Shown here piece by piece: positions 45,241 through 53,295 of a stretch of 64,000 nt of DNA (within the stretch, counting starts at the first letter, position 1; the number at the start of each line of letters is the position of its first letter). The translations under genes and the position numbers were made by a program. The stretch is from Bacteroidaceae bacterium (GTDB taxonomy: Bacteria > Bacteroidota > Bacteroidia > Bacteroidales > Bacteroidaceae): assembly GCA_017619335.1 (NCBI GenBank), contig JAFZSP010000010.1, positions 1 through 64,000 on the forward strand. The letters are read 5' to 3'. Under the pieces are notes generated by a model. The model made no database searches. It was not told the DNA's origin and saw only the letters and a list, made by a program, of their open reading frames with translations.

Positions 45241-48200
45241 ATGAAACAACTATTACCTAAAATATTTGCGCTCAAAGCGTTTTTGTTCATTGCCATGCTC
45301 GTTGGAAATATCAGCGGAGCATGGGCTGACGAAGAAACCATCGATTTCTCAACATTAGGTTATGAGAATAGTGTACAATATCCCACAACCACCAAAGGAG
45401 AAGTAACAGTAACTTTTGGCGATGGTTCAAATGATGGCAAGTACTATACCACGGGTTCCGCTATTCGAATTTATAGTAATGGCTATGCCAAATTTGAGGC
45501 TAATGGAGCTACTATTACTAAGGTCGCCCTCACTTTTGCGACAACAAGTGGTAATTATCCTACAGATGAAATTGGCGAATGGTCTTCTGAAGGCAAGACT
45601 CGCTCAAATCTGGACAGTGATTGTTATTGGGAGGGTTCTGCTACATCCGTAAAAATCACTCGTACAAATGCAAGTAGTGGTCATTGGCGTCTGCAAAAAG
45701 TCACAGTCACCTATAGTGGCACCTCCAATCCTGCCGTAGCAACACAGACCACCATCAACGTTCCCGAAGACTTCAACACCGATATTAATGCTGGTACCAC
45801 AGCAGGACAGTTGACAGCCTCCGTGGTTGCTGCCGAAGGAGAGGTCATTCAGAATCCAACCATCACATGGTCTTCTGCCAAGCCAGACGTTGCCACCGTT
45901 GATGAAAATGGCAATGTAACCCTCTTGGCTACTGGTTCCGCCTCCATCAAAGCCGAATATGCGGGCGTGACCAATGAGTATAAACCGTCAAGCGATGTAT
46001 TTACTTTTACGGTAACGAACAGTGATGCCACAGTCCTCACCATCGCAGAGGTGCGTGCACAAGGAACAGGTGAGGTCATCACCAAGGGCATCGTCACCAG
46101 CAATGAGGGTACAACGGCCTATATTCAAGATGAGACAGCTGGCATCTGTGTCTATGGCCTTTCACTCACTGCCAGTGAAGAGGTCATCGTGCAAGGCACC
46201 CTCCAAGACTATAAAGGTTTGTTAGAAATCACGAATCCCACACTTATTGAGGTCGTTTCTCGAGCCAACACCGTCACACCAATCGTGAAGACCATCGCTG
46301 AAATTAACGCCGATTTTGCCGGCAATAATGCCCTGCAAGGTCTTCTCGTCAAGATTGAGGATGCCACCGTCACAGCTATCGATGGAAAGAATACCACCAT
46401 TGCTCAAGGCGAGAATACCATTGTGGTACGCAGAAGCGTTACACCTGACGAATACGCTGTGGACGATGTAATCACCGTCGTTGGTAACATCGGTTGTTAC
46501 AACTCCCCACAGATTGCCAATCCTATTGGAATTACTGTTCAGAGCCATCAGGAAAAAGCTGATGCCGCTTTCTCCTTTGGCGAGACCACAACATTCACCA
46601 TCACCATCGGCGAAGAGTTCACAGCTCCCCAGCTGGCCACAGCTGAAGGCTTCGATGGCATCATCACCTACGAAAGCAGCAAGAAGGAAGTGGCCACCGT
46701 TGATGCACAGACTGGTGCTGTGACCATCGTTGGCACGGGCACCACCGTTATCACCGCTTCTTCCGAAGCCACTGATGCCTTCAAGGCTGGCAGTGCAAGC
46801 TACAAACTGACCGTGAAAGAACCCGTAGTGGGAAATCTGGCAGAGTTCGACTTCCCCAATATGGGTTATGAGAATGCTGAAGTTCTAACCACCGAAGAAA
46901 AGGATGGTATTACACTGACATTTGACAAGGGGGCACACACCACTTATGGTCCCACATATTATAATACTGGCACTGCCGTTCGCCTGTATGCAGGCAACAC
47001 CATCACCGTCTCCAGTGAGAAAGTCATCACGCTGATTCAGTTCTCCTTCTCTGACCAACCCACAGCCCTGCAGTTGACATCCGGTGGCGGTGAATTCACA
47101 GAGGGTCAGTGGACTGGTTCCAGCAACGAGGTTGTCTTCACCTCCACTGCCAAGCCTCGCATCCAGGCCATCAAGGTCCTCTATGAATCCGAAGCTCAGG
47201 TGAAACTGGATCCAGAACTCGCCTTCGAGGAAGCAGAGTTCACAGTGGAACTGGGTAGCACATTCGAGGCTCCCGCTCTCATCAACCCCTACAACCTGCC
47301 CGTAACCTACAAGAGCAGTAACGAAACAGTGGCTACCGTCGACAAGACCACCGGTGCTGTTCAGATTGGAGAAACAGAAGGCATGGCTATGATTACTGCC
47401 TCCTTCCCTGGCAACAACGATTACAAGTCTGCTGCCGTCAGCTACACCATTTTCGTCATAGATCCCAATGCCACCGCCAACTACAAGGCCCTCGTAGCAG
47501 AATATAACGGTCAGTTCTTTGCCATGAACGCCACACTCGACAACGGCGTCTGGGGAGCCACCGAGGTAGCTGCTGTGAATGGTAAAGTCGTCACCAGGCA
47601 AGCCGATGAGCTCACATGGGACGTCAAAGCATACGGCAATGGGTACTCTTTCATGAACAAGGCAAATGGTAAGTTCATCGCCAACGCCGAGTCCGGCACC
47701 GCCCTCGTGGCAAGTCCCACCAAAGTTCTGTGGACCTATGATGAAGCAAATGACGGTTGGACCCTCGCTGGCCGCTCCTTTGCATACCGTGCAGGCACAG
47801 GCTTCAAAAACTACGCGATCTCCAACCTCGGTTCCGGAGAGTACGCAGGATTCACACACGCTTATGAATTCGTTGCTGGTTACTATCGTGAAGTCACCAT
47901 TTCTGAAGGCGAAGACGCCGCCGCTTGGGGCACCATCTGCCTGCCTTCCAACGTGAAAGCCGAAGACCTCGGAGGTGCAGAATTCTTCAGCATTAAGGGC
48001 ATTGATGCAGCCCATACATATATCCAGCTCCAGCCCGAGACAGAAGGACTGACTCCTGGCGTTCCCTACATCTTCAAGGCAACGAGCAACAAGGTTGTTG
48101 CCGCCTACACCGAAGACTCCGCAGTGGAAGCTCCCGCCACAAACGGTGCACTCATAGGTTCATTCTCCGGCGAGGAAGTGGCTGCTGGTATGTACCTCCT

Positions 48201-48462
48201 CTCTCACGGTGAGATTGTGAAGTGTGGAGAAGGATGCAAGATTGAAGCCAACCGTGCCTATATCGATCTCACCAAGGCAGAAGTCCTTGATGGCGATGTG
48301 GCAGAGGGCGTAGCCGTCAAGCTCTTCATTTCTGGCAACGCCACAGGCATCACCAGTGTGAAGGCACAGCAGGCTGGCGAGGCCTACGACTTGACTGGTC
48401 GCCGCGTCAACACCACCAAGTCTGGTCTCTACATCATCAATGGCAAGAAGGTTGTCCGCTAA
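45241..48462 (+). CDS. Exported Ig-like / OB-fold protein with the shared C-terminal motif (cassette 2)
   Basis: The 1073-residue product has a signal peptide (about 1-29, ending ISGAWA). A domain starting DFSTLGYENSVQYPTTTKGE (about 34-160) is repeated at about 545-655 (DFPNMGYENAEVLTTEEKDG). Big_2-like domains (TWSSAKPDVATVDENGNVTL, TYESSKKEVATVDAQTG, TYKSSNETVATVDKTTG) and OB-fold-like domains (ITKGIVTSNEGTTAYIQDET, about 270-430) lie between. A module with AAWGTICLPSNVKAEDLGG (about 895-1000) comes before the end, YDLTGRRVNTTKSGLYIING plus KKVVR. Its general plan is that of the cassette 1 protein, and it too is followed by a small YxxP peptide gene, after 48 bp. Confidence 0.82.
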   Translation: MKQLLPKIFALKAFLFIAMLVGNISGAWADEETIDFSTLGYENSVQYPTTTKGEVTVTFGDGSNDGKYYTTGSAIRIYSNGYAKFEANGATITKVALTFATTSGNYPTDEIGEWSSEGKTRSNLDSDCYWEGSATSVKITRTNASSGHWRLQKVTVTYSGTSNPAVATQTTINVPEDFNTDINAGTTAGQLTASVVAAEGEVIQNPTITWSSAKPDVATVDENGNVTLLATGSASIKAEYAGVTNEYKPSSDVFTFTVTNSDATVLTIAEVRAQGTGEVITKGIVTSNEGTTAYIQDETAGICVYGLSLTASEEVIVQGTLQDYKGLLEITNPTLIEVVSRANTVTPIVKTIAEINADFAGNNALQGLLVKIEDATVTAIDGKNTTIAQGENTIVVRRSVTPDEYAVDDVITVVGNIGCYNSPQIANPIGITVQSHQEKADAAFSFGETTTFTITIGEEFTAPQLATAEGFDGIITYESSKKEVATVDAQTGAVTIVGTGTTVITASSEATDAFKAGSASYKLTVKEPVVGNLAEFDFPNMGYENAEVLTTEEKDGITLTFDKGAHTTYGPTYYNTGTAVRLYAGNTITVSSEKVITLIQFSFSDQPTALQLTSGGGEFTEGQWTGSSNEVVFTSTAKPRIQAIKVLYESEAQVKLDPELAFEEAEFTVELGSTFEAPALINPYNLPVTYKSSNETVATVDKTTGAVQIGETEGMAMITASFPGNNDYKSAAVSYTIFVIDPNATANYKALVAEYNGQFFAMNATLDNGVWGATEVAAVNGKVVTRQADELTWDVKAYGNGYSFMNKANGKFIANAESGTALVASPTKVLWTYDEANDGWTLAGRSFAYRAGTGFKNYAISNLGSGEYAGFTHAYEFVAGYYREVTISEGEDAAAWGTICLPSNVKAEDLGGAEFFSIKGIDAAHTYIQLQPETEGLTPGVPYIFKATSNKVVAAYTEDSAVEAPATNGALIGSFSGEEVAAGMYLLSHGEIVKCGEGCKIEANRAYIDLTKAEVLDGDVAEGVAVKLFISGNATGITSVKAQQAGEAYDLTGRRVNTTKSGLYIINGKKVVR

Positions 48463-48510
48463 AGCTGAATGTAAAATATATAATGTATAACCTATAAAGA
48501 ACAACGCTAT

Positions 48511-48666
48511 ATGAAAAAGATATATTTGAAGCCTGCTTTTGCAGCCATGACGATGGACGAGAGCCTCCCCATCGCCACCAGCCTGAATATCAACGATGAG
48601 CCTCAGGACAACATCTCTGGCGATGTCAAAGGCAACGACTGGAACATCTGGGGCGACGAAGATTAA
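48511..48666 (+). CDS. Small YxxP peptide (51 aa), third copy
   Basis: The product starts MKKIYLKPAF, has T23-S24 (IATSL), an acidic middle (NINDEPQDNISGDVK) and ends GNDWNIWGDED. It is closest to the peptide at 44851: both the end (NDWNIWG plus acidic residues) and the untranslated leader (GTATAA...ACAACGCTAT) match. The cassette ends in a terminator at 48701. Function unknown; see the entry for 8795 for the shared residues. Confidence 0.75.
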   Translation: MKKIYLKPAFAAMTMDESLPIATSLNINDEPQDNISGDVKGNDWNIWGDED

Positions 48667-48700
48667 CTCTTAATAGACTTCACAAGCTCAATACTGATAA

Positions 48701-48731
48701 CCGCTGCAGCATCCTTGTCGCAGCGGTTTTT
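48701..48731 (+). terminator. Terminator of cassette 2
   Basis: CCGCTGC (48701-48707) and GCAGCGG (48720-48726) form a 7-bp GC-rich stem followed by TTTTT. It lies 34 bp beyond the peptide stop. Confidence 0.8.
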
Positions 48732-48780
48732 GTTATTTGTTGTCTTGTTCATTGTAAGGTACAGCCCTTTGTCACCTGTC

Positions 48781-48886
48781 TGTCTCATTAGTGAGACAGG
48801 GTTGTCTCAAAGGTGAGACAAAGGAGTCTCATTATTGAGACAGGGTTGTCTCATTAATGAGACAGATGTGTCTCACCTTTGAGACA
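48781..48886. repeat. Array of five 18-bp palindromes at an exact 22-bp period
   Basis: TGTCTCATTAGTGAGACA (48781-48798), TGTCTCAAAGGTGAGACA (48803), AGTCTCATTATTGAGACA (48825), TGTCTCATTAATGAGACA (48847) and TGTCTCACCTTTGAGACA (48869-48886) start every 22 bp, with 4-bp spacers (GGGT, AAGG, GGGT, GATG). A half-site (TGAGACA) follows at about 48891. It lies between a terminator and the MATE transporter promoter. The sites look like operators of a dimeric protein placed on one face of the DNA. They are not CRISPR: the spacers are four bases long. The bases from 48900 to 49060 hold nothing else that I see. Confidence 0.85.
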
Positions 48887-49066
48887 AACATGAGACAAAG
48901 GACGTGCAGGGCGATGCGGCAAATAGCTCATTCGGTTTTGGGGGAATAATAGGTGATTTCAACGCGGTCGGGGTGTTGGCTGCACACCTTTTACAAAACT
49001 TAGTTAAAAAAGAAAGGGGAAGATAATAAAAACATCATTTTAGGATTCTATCTGTCAAAAAAGCAG

Positions 49067-49075
49067 TAACTTTGC
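49067..49075 (+). promoter_or_regulatory. Promoter -7 element for the MATE transporter gene
   Basis: TAACTTTGC follows an A-rich run. It is about 40 bp upstream of the first good ATG (49115) and about 180 bp downstream of the palindrome array. Confidence 0.6.
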
Positions 49076-49114
49076 GGCCTTGAAGGCAGCAACCGCGTGC
49101 TTTGGGTCCCAAAC

Positions 49115-50452
49115 ATGACAATAACAAACAAGGTAATGAATAAAGAAGAAAAAGCATCATTCAACAGTCAATACTGGCGCTTCCTGTGGTCCTCCATCCT
49201 CATCGCCCTCTCGGGTTGTCTGGGTAATGTCGTGGACGGCATCATTGTTGGCAATCTGCTTGGCGAGGACGGTGTCAGCGCCATCAACTTGTCAAAGACG
49301 GTGATACAGTTTATGTTCACCCTGAGTATGCTCCTTTCCACGGGTGCCGGTATGCTGGTGGGTATGGAAATCGGACGGAAAGACATGAAACGAGCGGCCT
49401 ACATCTATACGCTCTCGATGGCGTCCTGTCTGGCCGTTGGATTGCTGCTCACCGTCTGCGGTTTCATCATGCCCGACACCATCGCCGGATGGCTCTGTAA
49501 CAATGAGTTACTCTATCAGCCCACACTTGACTATCTGATTCCGACCCTCGTTGGCGCGCCGGCTTATATGATTATGTGGGCCATGAGTACGATGGTGGGC
49601 GTCGATGGCAGTCCCCGCTTAGTGAGCGTGGCCATTCTGATAGACAATGCCGTCAACCTGTTCTTGGACATCGTCTTCATCAAGTGGTGTGGCTGGGGCA
49701 TCGAAGGTTCGTCGCTCGCCACCGTGGTGGGCCATCTGGTCGGCATCGCCATCATGTGCTGGCATTATCAATACAAGGACAACCACCTGCGCTTCTCGTG
49801 GGCTCACGACAATCCCGCCTTTGGCAGCATCATCTCCCAGGGCGCGCCGCTGGCTGTGGCTTCCATCTGCCTGACCCTGCTGCTTTACAGCGCCAACACC
49901 ATTGTGCTCTCATCGCTGGGCCGCACGGGTATTTTTGCATTGGCCGTGTGCATGAACCTATTACAGATTTACAACCTCTTCCTCGCCGGCGTCTGCCGCA
50001 CCATTCAGTCCCTGGGTGCCATTCAGGTGGGCAAGGGCGACAGCGAGGCATTCGGCCTTGTACTGAGTAAATCATTCTGGTTCATCACCATCGCCATGAT
50101 CATCACCTGTATCTATGTGTGGTTTGACCCGACAGCCATCAGCAGTCTGTTTGGTGCAGACGAACCGGAAATCATCTCCGAGAGCAACTACGCCCTGCGT
50201 ATTCTCGCGCTGAGTTTCATTCCGTTCTGCTACATTTATACATTAATGATTGTCTATAAGCTTTACGGCCACCACAAGATGGCACTCTTCATCTCCTTCG
50301 CCCTGTCACTGACGGTTATTCCGGTGCTGTGGGTGGTCTCCCAGTTCTTCCCCAATCTGCTCTGGTACAGTTATCTGATTGCCTATATCATTGAGGCACT
50401 GCTCATCGCCCTCTTCCACCGCTTAGGGCATGTGAAACTGGAGTTAGGATAA
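49115..50452 (+). CDS. MATE-family efflux transporter
   Basis: The product (about 445 residues) has twelve hydrophobic spans in two similar halves (SILIALSGCLGNVVDGIIVG at the front, GAPLAVASICLTLLLYSANT in the middle). MATE transporters export drugs or metabolites in exchange for Na+ or H+. The frame opens at a GTG at 49097, but ATG at 49115 or 49136 (NKEEKASFNSQYWRFLWSSI) is more likely; the latter has an AAGG stretch just before it. The gene has its own promoter and terminator. The palindrome array upstream may control it, though this is only suggested by position. Confidence 0.88.
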   Translation: MTITNKVMNKEEKASFNSQYWRFLWSSILIALSGCLGNVVDGIIVGNLLGEDGVSAINLSKTVIQFMFTLSMLLSTGAGMLVGMEIGRKDMKRAAYIYTLSMASCLAVGLLLTVCGFIMPDTIAGWLCNNELLYQPTLDYLIPTLVGAPAYMIMWAMSTMVGVDGSPRLVSVAILIDNAVNLFLDIVFIKWCGWGIEGSSLATVVGHLVGIAIMCWHYQYKDNHLRFSWAHDNPAFGSIISQGAPLAVASICLTLLLYSANTIVLSSLGRTGIFALAVCMNLLQIYNLFLAGVCRTIQSLGAIQVGKGDSEAFGLVLSKSFWFITIAMIITCIYVWFDPTAISSLFGADEPEIISESNYALRILALSFIPFCYIYTLMIVYKLYGHHKMALFISFALSLTVIPVLWVVSQFFPNLLWYSYLIAYIIEALLIALFHRLGHVKLELG

Positions 50453-50455
50453 TGT

Positions 50456-50490
50456 AAAACCCCGATAGTCAGGAAGGCTATCGGGGTTTT
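50456..50490 (+). terminator. Terminator of the MATE gene
   Basis: AAAACCCCGATAG and CTATCGGGGTTTT form a strong stem with a T-run. The A-run at the left could make it work for the converging gene at 50541 as well. Confidence 0.85.
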
Positions 50491-50540
50491 CTTTGCCCAG
50501 CAACGATCGCTGCGGTGTGCAGCGTTGCCAGTACTATTTC

Positions 50541-51179
50541 TTACTGCTGTTCCACGACGACGGTCTGGTTGATGATGACCTGTGCCTTCTCGTCGGGGAT
50601 GGTGATGCCAGTCTCCTTGCGGGCGGCATCAAAAGCAGCCTTGCGGGCGTTCGTGGCCTTGGTCTGATTGACGATGTAGTAGGATTCCAGTTCATAGACG
50701 CCGTCGGCACCTGTGCTGATGAGGCTGTAGGAGGGCTTGATCTGTCCCTTGATTTCCGACTCTACCTTGGTGAGGTAGATGGCGCTGAACTTATCCACTT
50801 CCTCATCCACGTTCTCTGCATTGCCTTCCAGCGTCTGTTTGAGCTGACCCTTGATCTGTGCAGAAGCCTGGGCGGCATAGCGGGAAGCGACACTGTTCTG
50901 TGCAGCAGCAGCCAGCAGGTTCTTGGACTTGCCGCGGGCATAGCCCACGATTTCCTGGACATCATCACCGCCGTTATCCAGCGCCTCGAAGTGGCTGAGC
51001 AGTGCCACATCAATGCTACGGCTGGTGCCGAAGAGTTCCTGTTTGTTGTTCTTGATGGCTTTCTTGCGCTGGGCGAGTTCCTTCTTCAGGGCCTTGGCCA
51101 TCTGCTTGTTCTGTGCGGCAGCGGGCGCTGCAATGATGAGGCCGAGGGCGGCCAGCATAATCACAAAGTACTTTTTCAT
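50541..51179 (-). CDS. Exported helical protein, probable partner of the LPP20-like gene
   Basis: The 212-residue product has a signal peptide (MKKYFVIMLAALGLIIAAPA...AAAQ) and a mature part rich in Ala, Lys and Gln that should be mostly helical (KQMAKALKKELAQRKKAIKN; about 25-130). I do not recognise a catalytic motif. The repeated Ala/Gln residues and the ARGKSKNLLAAAAQNSVASR stretch resemble LPP20-type proteins. It lies 123 bp downstream of the LPP20-like gene on the same strand and may be co-transcribed. A periplasmic or outer-membrane role is likely, and nothing more specific can be said. Confidence 0.65.
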   Translation of the reverse strand: MKKYFVIMLAALGLIIAAPAAAQNKQMAKALKKELAQRKKAIKNNKQELFGTSRSIDVALLSHFEALDNGGDDVQEIVGYARGKSKNLLAAAAQNSVASRYAAQASAQIKGQLKQTLEGNAENVDEEVDKFSAIYLTKVESEIKGQIKPSYSLISTGADGVYELESYYIVNQTKATNARKAAFDAARKETGITIPDEKAQVIINQTVVVEQQ

Positions 51180-51302
51180 TGTTGATTGATGTTTTTGAAT
51201 GATTAGGATTTGATTGATTAACTTTCTCTATGGTGTGACCGCCCCGCTGGGCAGTCCGTTCTTTTCTTTGACGGGCGAGAGGGAAAAGGGTTTAATTCCT
51301 AC

Positions 51303-53204
51303 TCAGAAATTTCCTCCCCAGTAGAGTCCGTAGTGCGGGTTGTCCCAGCCTCCATTGGCGTTGAGGTTGGGGTCTCGTTCGGGCTGCCACGTGCGGACCT
51401 TGATGCAAGGTTGGAAGACGTCATTCAAATCCACGAGGACGAAGAGATAACCGGTGTCACCGTAACTGCTGGAGTAATAGTCCTGATGGATCTGTATGCC
51501 GTAGGTGTCACCGCCCACGCCCATTCGGGAGATTTCACTATCGGAGAAGCGGATGTTGATGAATTCGTTGCTCTTAAAGCATTTCTCCAGGTTGTTGAGG
51601 TAGGTGTTCTTGTCCAGGCGGTTGTACTTGACGATGTCGCTGTTGGAGTAGCGGGCGTTCTCACCGCTCTTGGGGGCAGCCTTGGTGACGTGTCCCACGA
51701 TGATGATGGCGTTGTCATCGAAGATGCTGCGGATGTAGTCCAAGCGCTTGAGGGCGAAGGCAGTCTTGTAGTTCTCCAGGAAGGTGACAATGCTCATGCG
51801 AACGTCATCACTCCACGGAGCCTGCTTCTCAAAGACAGCGTCGCGGGCGTTCTTGCTCAGGCCGAAGGCCACGCTCTCTATCTTCTTCTCGGCGTTGAAG
51901 GTCAGGGTGACATCTTCCGTGAACTTGCGCTTGTTGTTCTTGAAGGTGAAGCTCATGGGAATGCTGCGGCAGATGGTGCGGCCCTGCAGTTCATAGAAGT
52001 TGAGGGCCGGCGTGCCCAGTATGCGGGCGTCGCCGTAATGCACGAGGGCATCGAACATGCCAAAGCCCTCATCGGTGAAGTACTGCTTGACGCTGGCATA
52101 CTGCTTCTTCTTGATAGCATCGATGATGGCGAGCACGGCGGTGTTGAACTCATCGGGCTGTGCCACCTTCACGGCGTGTGTGGCGGTACCCACGGCAGCG
52201 GCAGCGGTCTGGAACTGCTGCTGGGCCACTTTCATCTCCTTCTTCTTGCCAAGGTTGACGGTGGTAGTGGCTTTGGCAAAAGGCGTGCCGTGGAAGATCT
52301 TCATCACCTGCTCCAGTTCCTTGTCCTGACGGCTCTGTCCCATGTACTCGAACTCATACTTGATCTGCAGACGGTCTGGTGAAGCGCCTGGACGCAGCTC
52401 AATCTCTGCCATTCCGCCCTTGGCAGAGCAGATGTTGGAGAAATTCTGACCATCCATGAAGCGGAAATCCACGCTGGTGACAGGTTCGCCCTTGTAGTTC
52501 ACGATGAGCTGGATGATGTCTCCTTCCACGCCGGCGATGTCGGCCTTGAGGTTGCCCAGGATGGCATTCATCTTCTCGGGAATCCAGTTCACCAGAATCT
52601 CTTCACTGCCCTCTACCTTACTCTTGTAACGGCAGTCGTTGGGGTGCTGGAGACTCTTGAGGAGGGTGTAACCCCAGTAGAAGTTGCGCAGGGCGTCATC
52701 AATGCGACCGTCCTTCTCGGCGTTCTCTGCACTACGCATGTAGGAGAAGATGCGGTCCTGCCGACCCTTGAAGATCTTGTCTATCTCGCTCTTCTTGATG
52801 TAGGCGAAGACGTGGGCGTCCGGTGCTGCCTTGATGATGACGGTCTCGGTGTTGGTGAGCGTGCCGGAGGTGTAGGTTTTGACCACGTTCTCCACGATGC
52901 TCTTGCTATCGACGTCTCCGCTGCCGGTGTTCACCTCTTCCTCGTCAATAGAGAATTCCGAGGAGACGCTGACAGAGATCTTTGTCATCAGGTCGGCCAA
53001 TGCCGCCTGCTTGGCAGCCGCCTCGGTCTGGCCATAGCCTTCACCCCAGAGATAGGTGGCATCGCCCTTGATGGCCTCCACATCCTGTGCGAAAGAGATG
53101 ATGGGGAACAGAAGGAACAAAAGGCCCACCCCCAAGCCCCTCCCTGTGAGGGAGGGGAGTATATACCTTTGTAAATACGTTTTCGTTGATTTCAACATTT
53201 CCAT
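51303..53204 (-). CDS. Exported LPP20-like protein with a C-terminal NTF2-like region
   Basis: The 633-residue product has a front domain (about 40-140; KGDATYLWGEGYGQTEAAAK, then ALADLMTKISVSVSSEF and KIFKGRQDRIFSYMRSAENA) with the LPP20/FlgT-like pattern. A central beta-rich region follows (about 215-310). Toward the end FLENYKTAFALKRLDYIRSI and NLEKCFKSNEFINIRFSDSE look NTF2-like (about 495-600). The signal peptide is odd: between MEMLKSTKTYLQRYI and the hydrophobic LLFLLFPIISFA lies PSLTGRGLGVG, which is encoded by a palindromic repeat (53125-53160). A later start would lose the signal peptide. Function unknown; presumably periplasmic. Confidence 0.72.
   Translation of the reverse strand: MEMLKSTKTYLQRYILPSLTGRGLGVGLLFLLFPIISFAQDVEAIKGDATYLWGEGYGQTEAAAKQAALADLMTKISVSVSSEFSIDEEEVNTGSGDVDSKSIVENVVKTYTSGTLTNTETVIIKAAPDAHVFAYIKKSEIDKIFKGRQDRIFSYMRSAENAEKDGRIDDALRNFYWGYTLLKSLQHPNDCRYKSKVEGSEEILVNWIPEKMNAILGNLKADIAGVEGDIIQLIVNYKGEPVTSVDFRFMDGQNFSNICSAKGGMAEIELRPGASPDRLQIKYEFEYMGQSRQDKELEQVMKIFHGTPFAKATTTVNLGKKKEMKVAQQQFQTAAAAVGTATHAVKVAQPDEFNTAVLAIIDAIKKKQYASVKQYFTDEGFGMFDALVHYGDARILGTPALNFYELQGRTICRSIPMSFTFKNNKRKFTEDVTLTFNAEKKIESVAFGLSKNARDAVFEKQAPWSDDVRMSIVTFLENYKTAFALKRLDYIRSIFDDNAIIIVGHVTKAAPKSGENARYSNSDIVKYNRLDKNTYLNNLEKCFKSNEFINIRFSDSEISRMGVGGDTYGIQIHQDYYSSSYGDTGYLFVLVDLNDVFQPCIKVRTWQPERDPNLNANGGWDNPHYGLYWGGNF
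53125..53160. repeat. C-rich palindromic repeat inside the signal-peptide coding region
   Basis: CCCACCCCCAAGCCCCTCCC followed by TGTGAGGGAGGGGAGT. It is read on the minus strand as PSLTGRGLGVG. A reverse-oriented copy lies about 100 bp away at 53258-53292. Confidence 0.7.
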
Positions 53205-53257
53205 ATTCTTAAAAAACTATTTATTATTTTAATCATTACTGATTATCTTTAGTGACC

Positions 53258-53292
53258 ACTCCCCTCCCTCACAGGGAGGGGTAAGGGGTGGG
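53258..53292. repeat. C-rich palindromic repeat, inverted copy, just after the giant gene's stop
   Basis: ACTCCCCTCCCTCACAGGGA followed by GGGGTAAGGGGTGGG. It is the reverse complement of the 53125 copy with few changes, and lies three bases beyond the stop codon at 53296. Besides serving as a repeat, the hairpin could stop transcription or protect the 3' end of the giant mRNA. The 53 bp between the front of the LPP20-like gene and this repeat hold an A/T-rich stretch only. Confidence 0.65.
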
Positions 53293-53295
53293 TCT

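Noticed and set aside
48781-48900. CRISPR array
   Set aside because: The repeats are perfect palindromes of 18 bp with spacers of 4 bp only. No cas genes are in the window. A protein-binding or structural array fits better.
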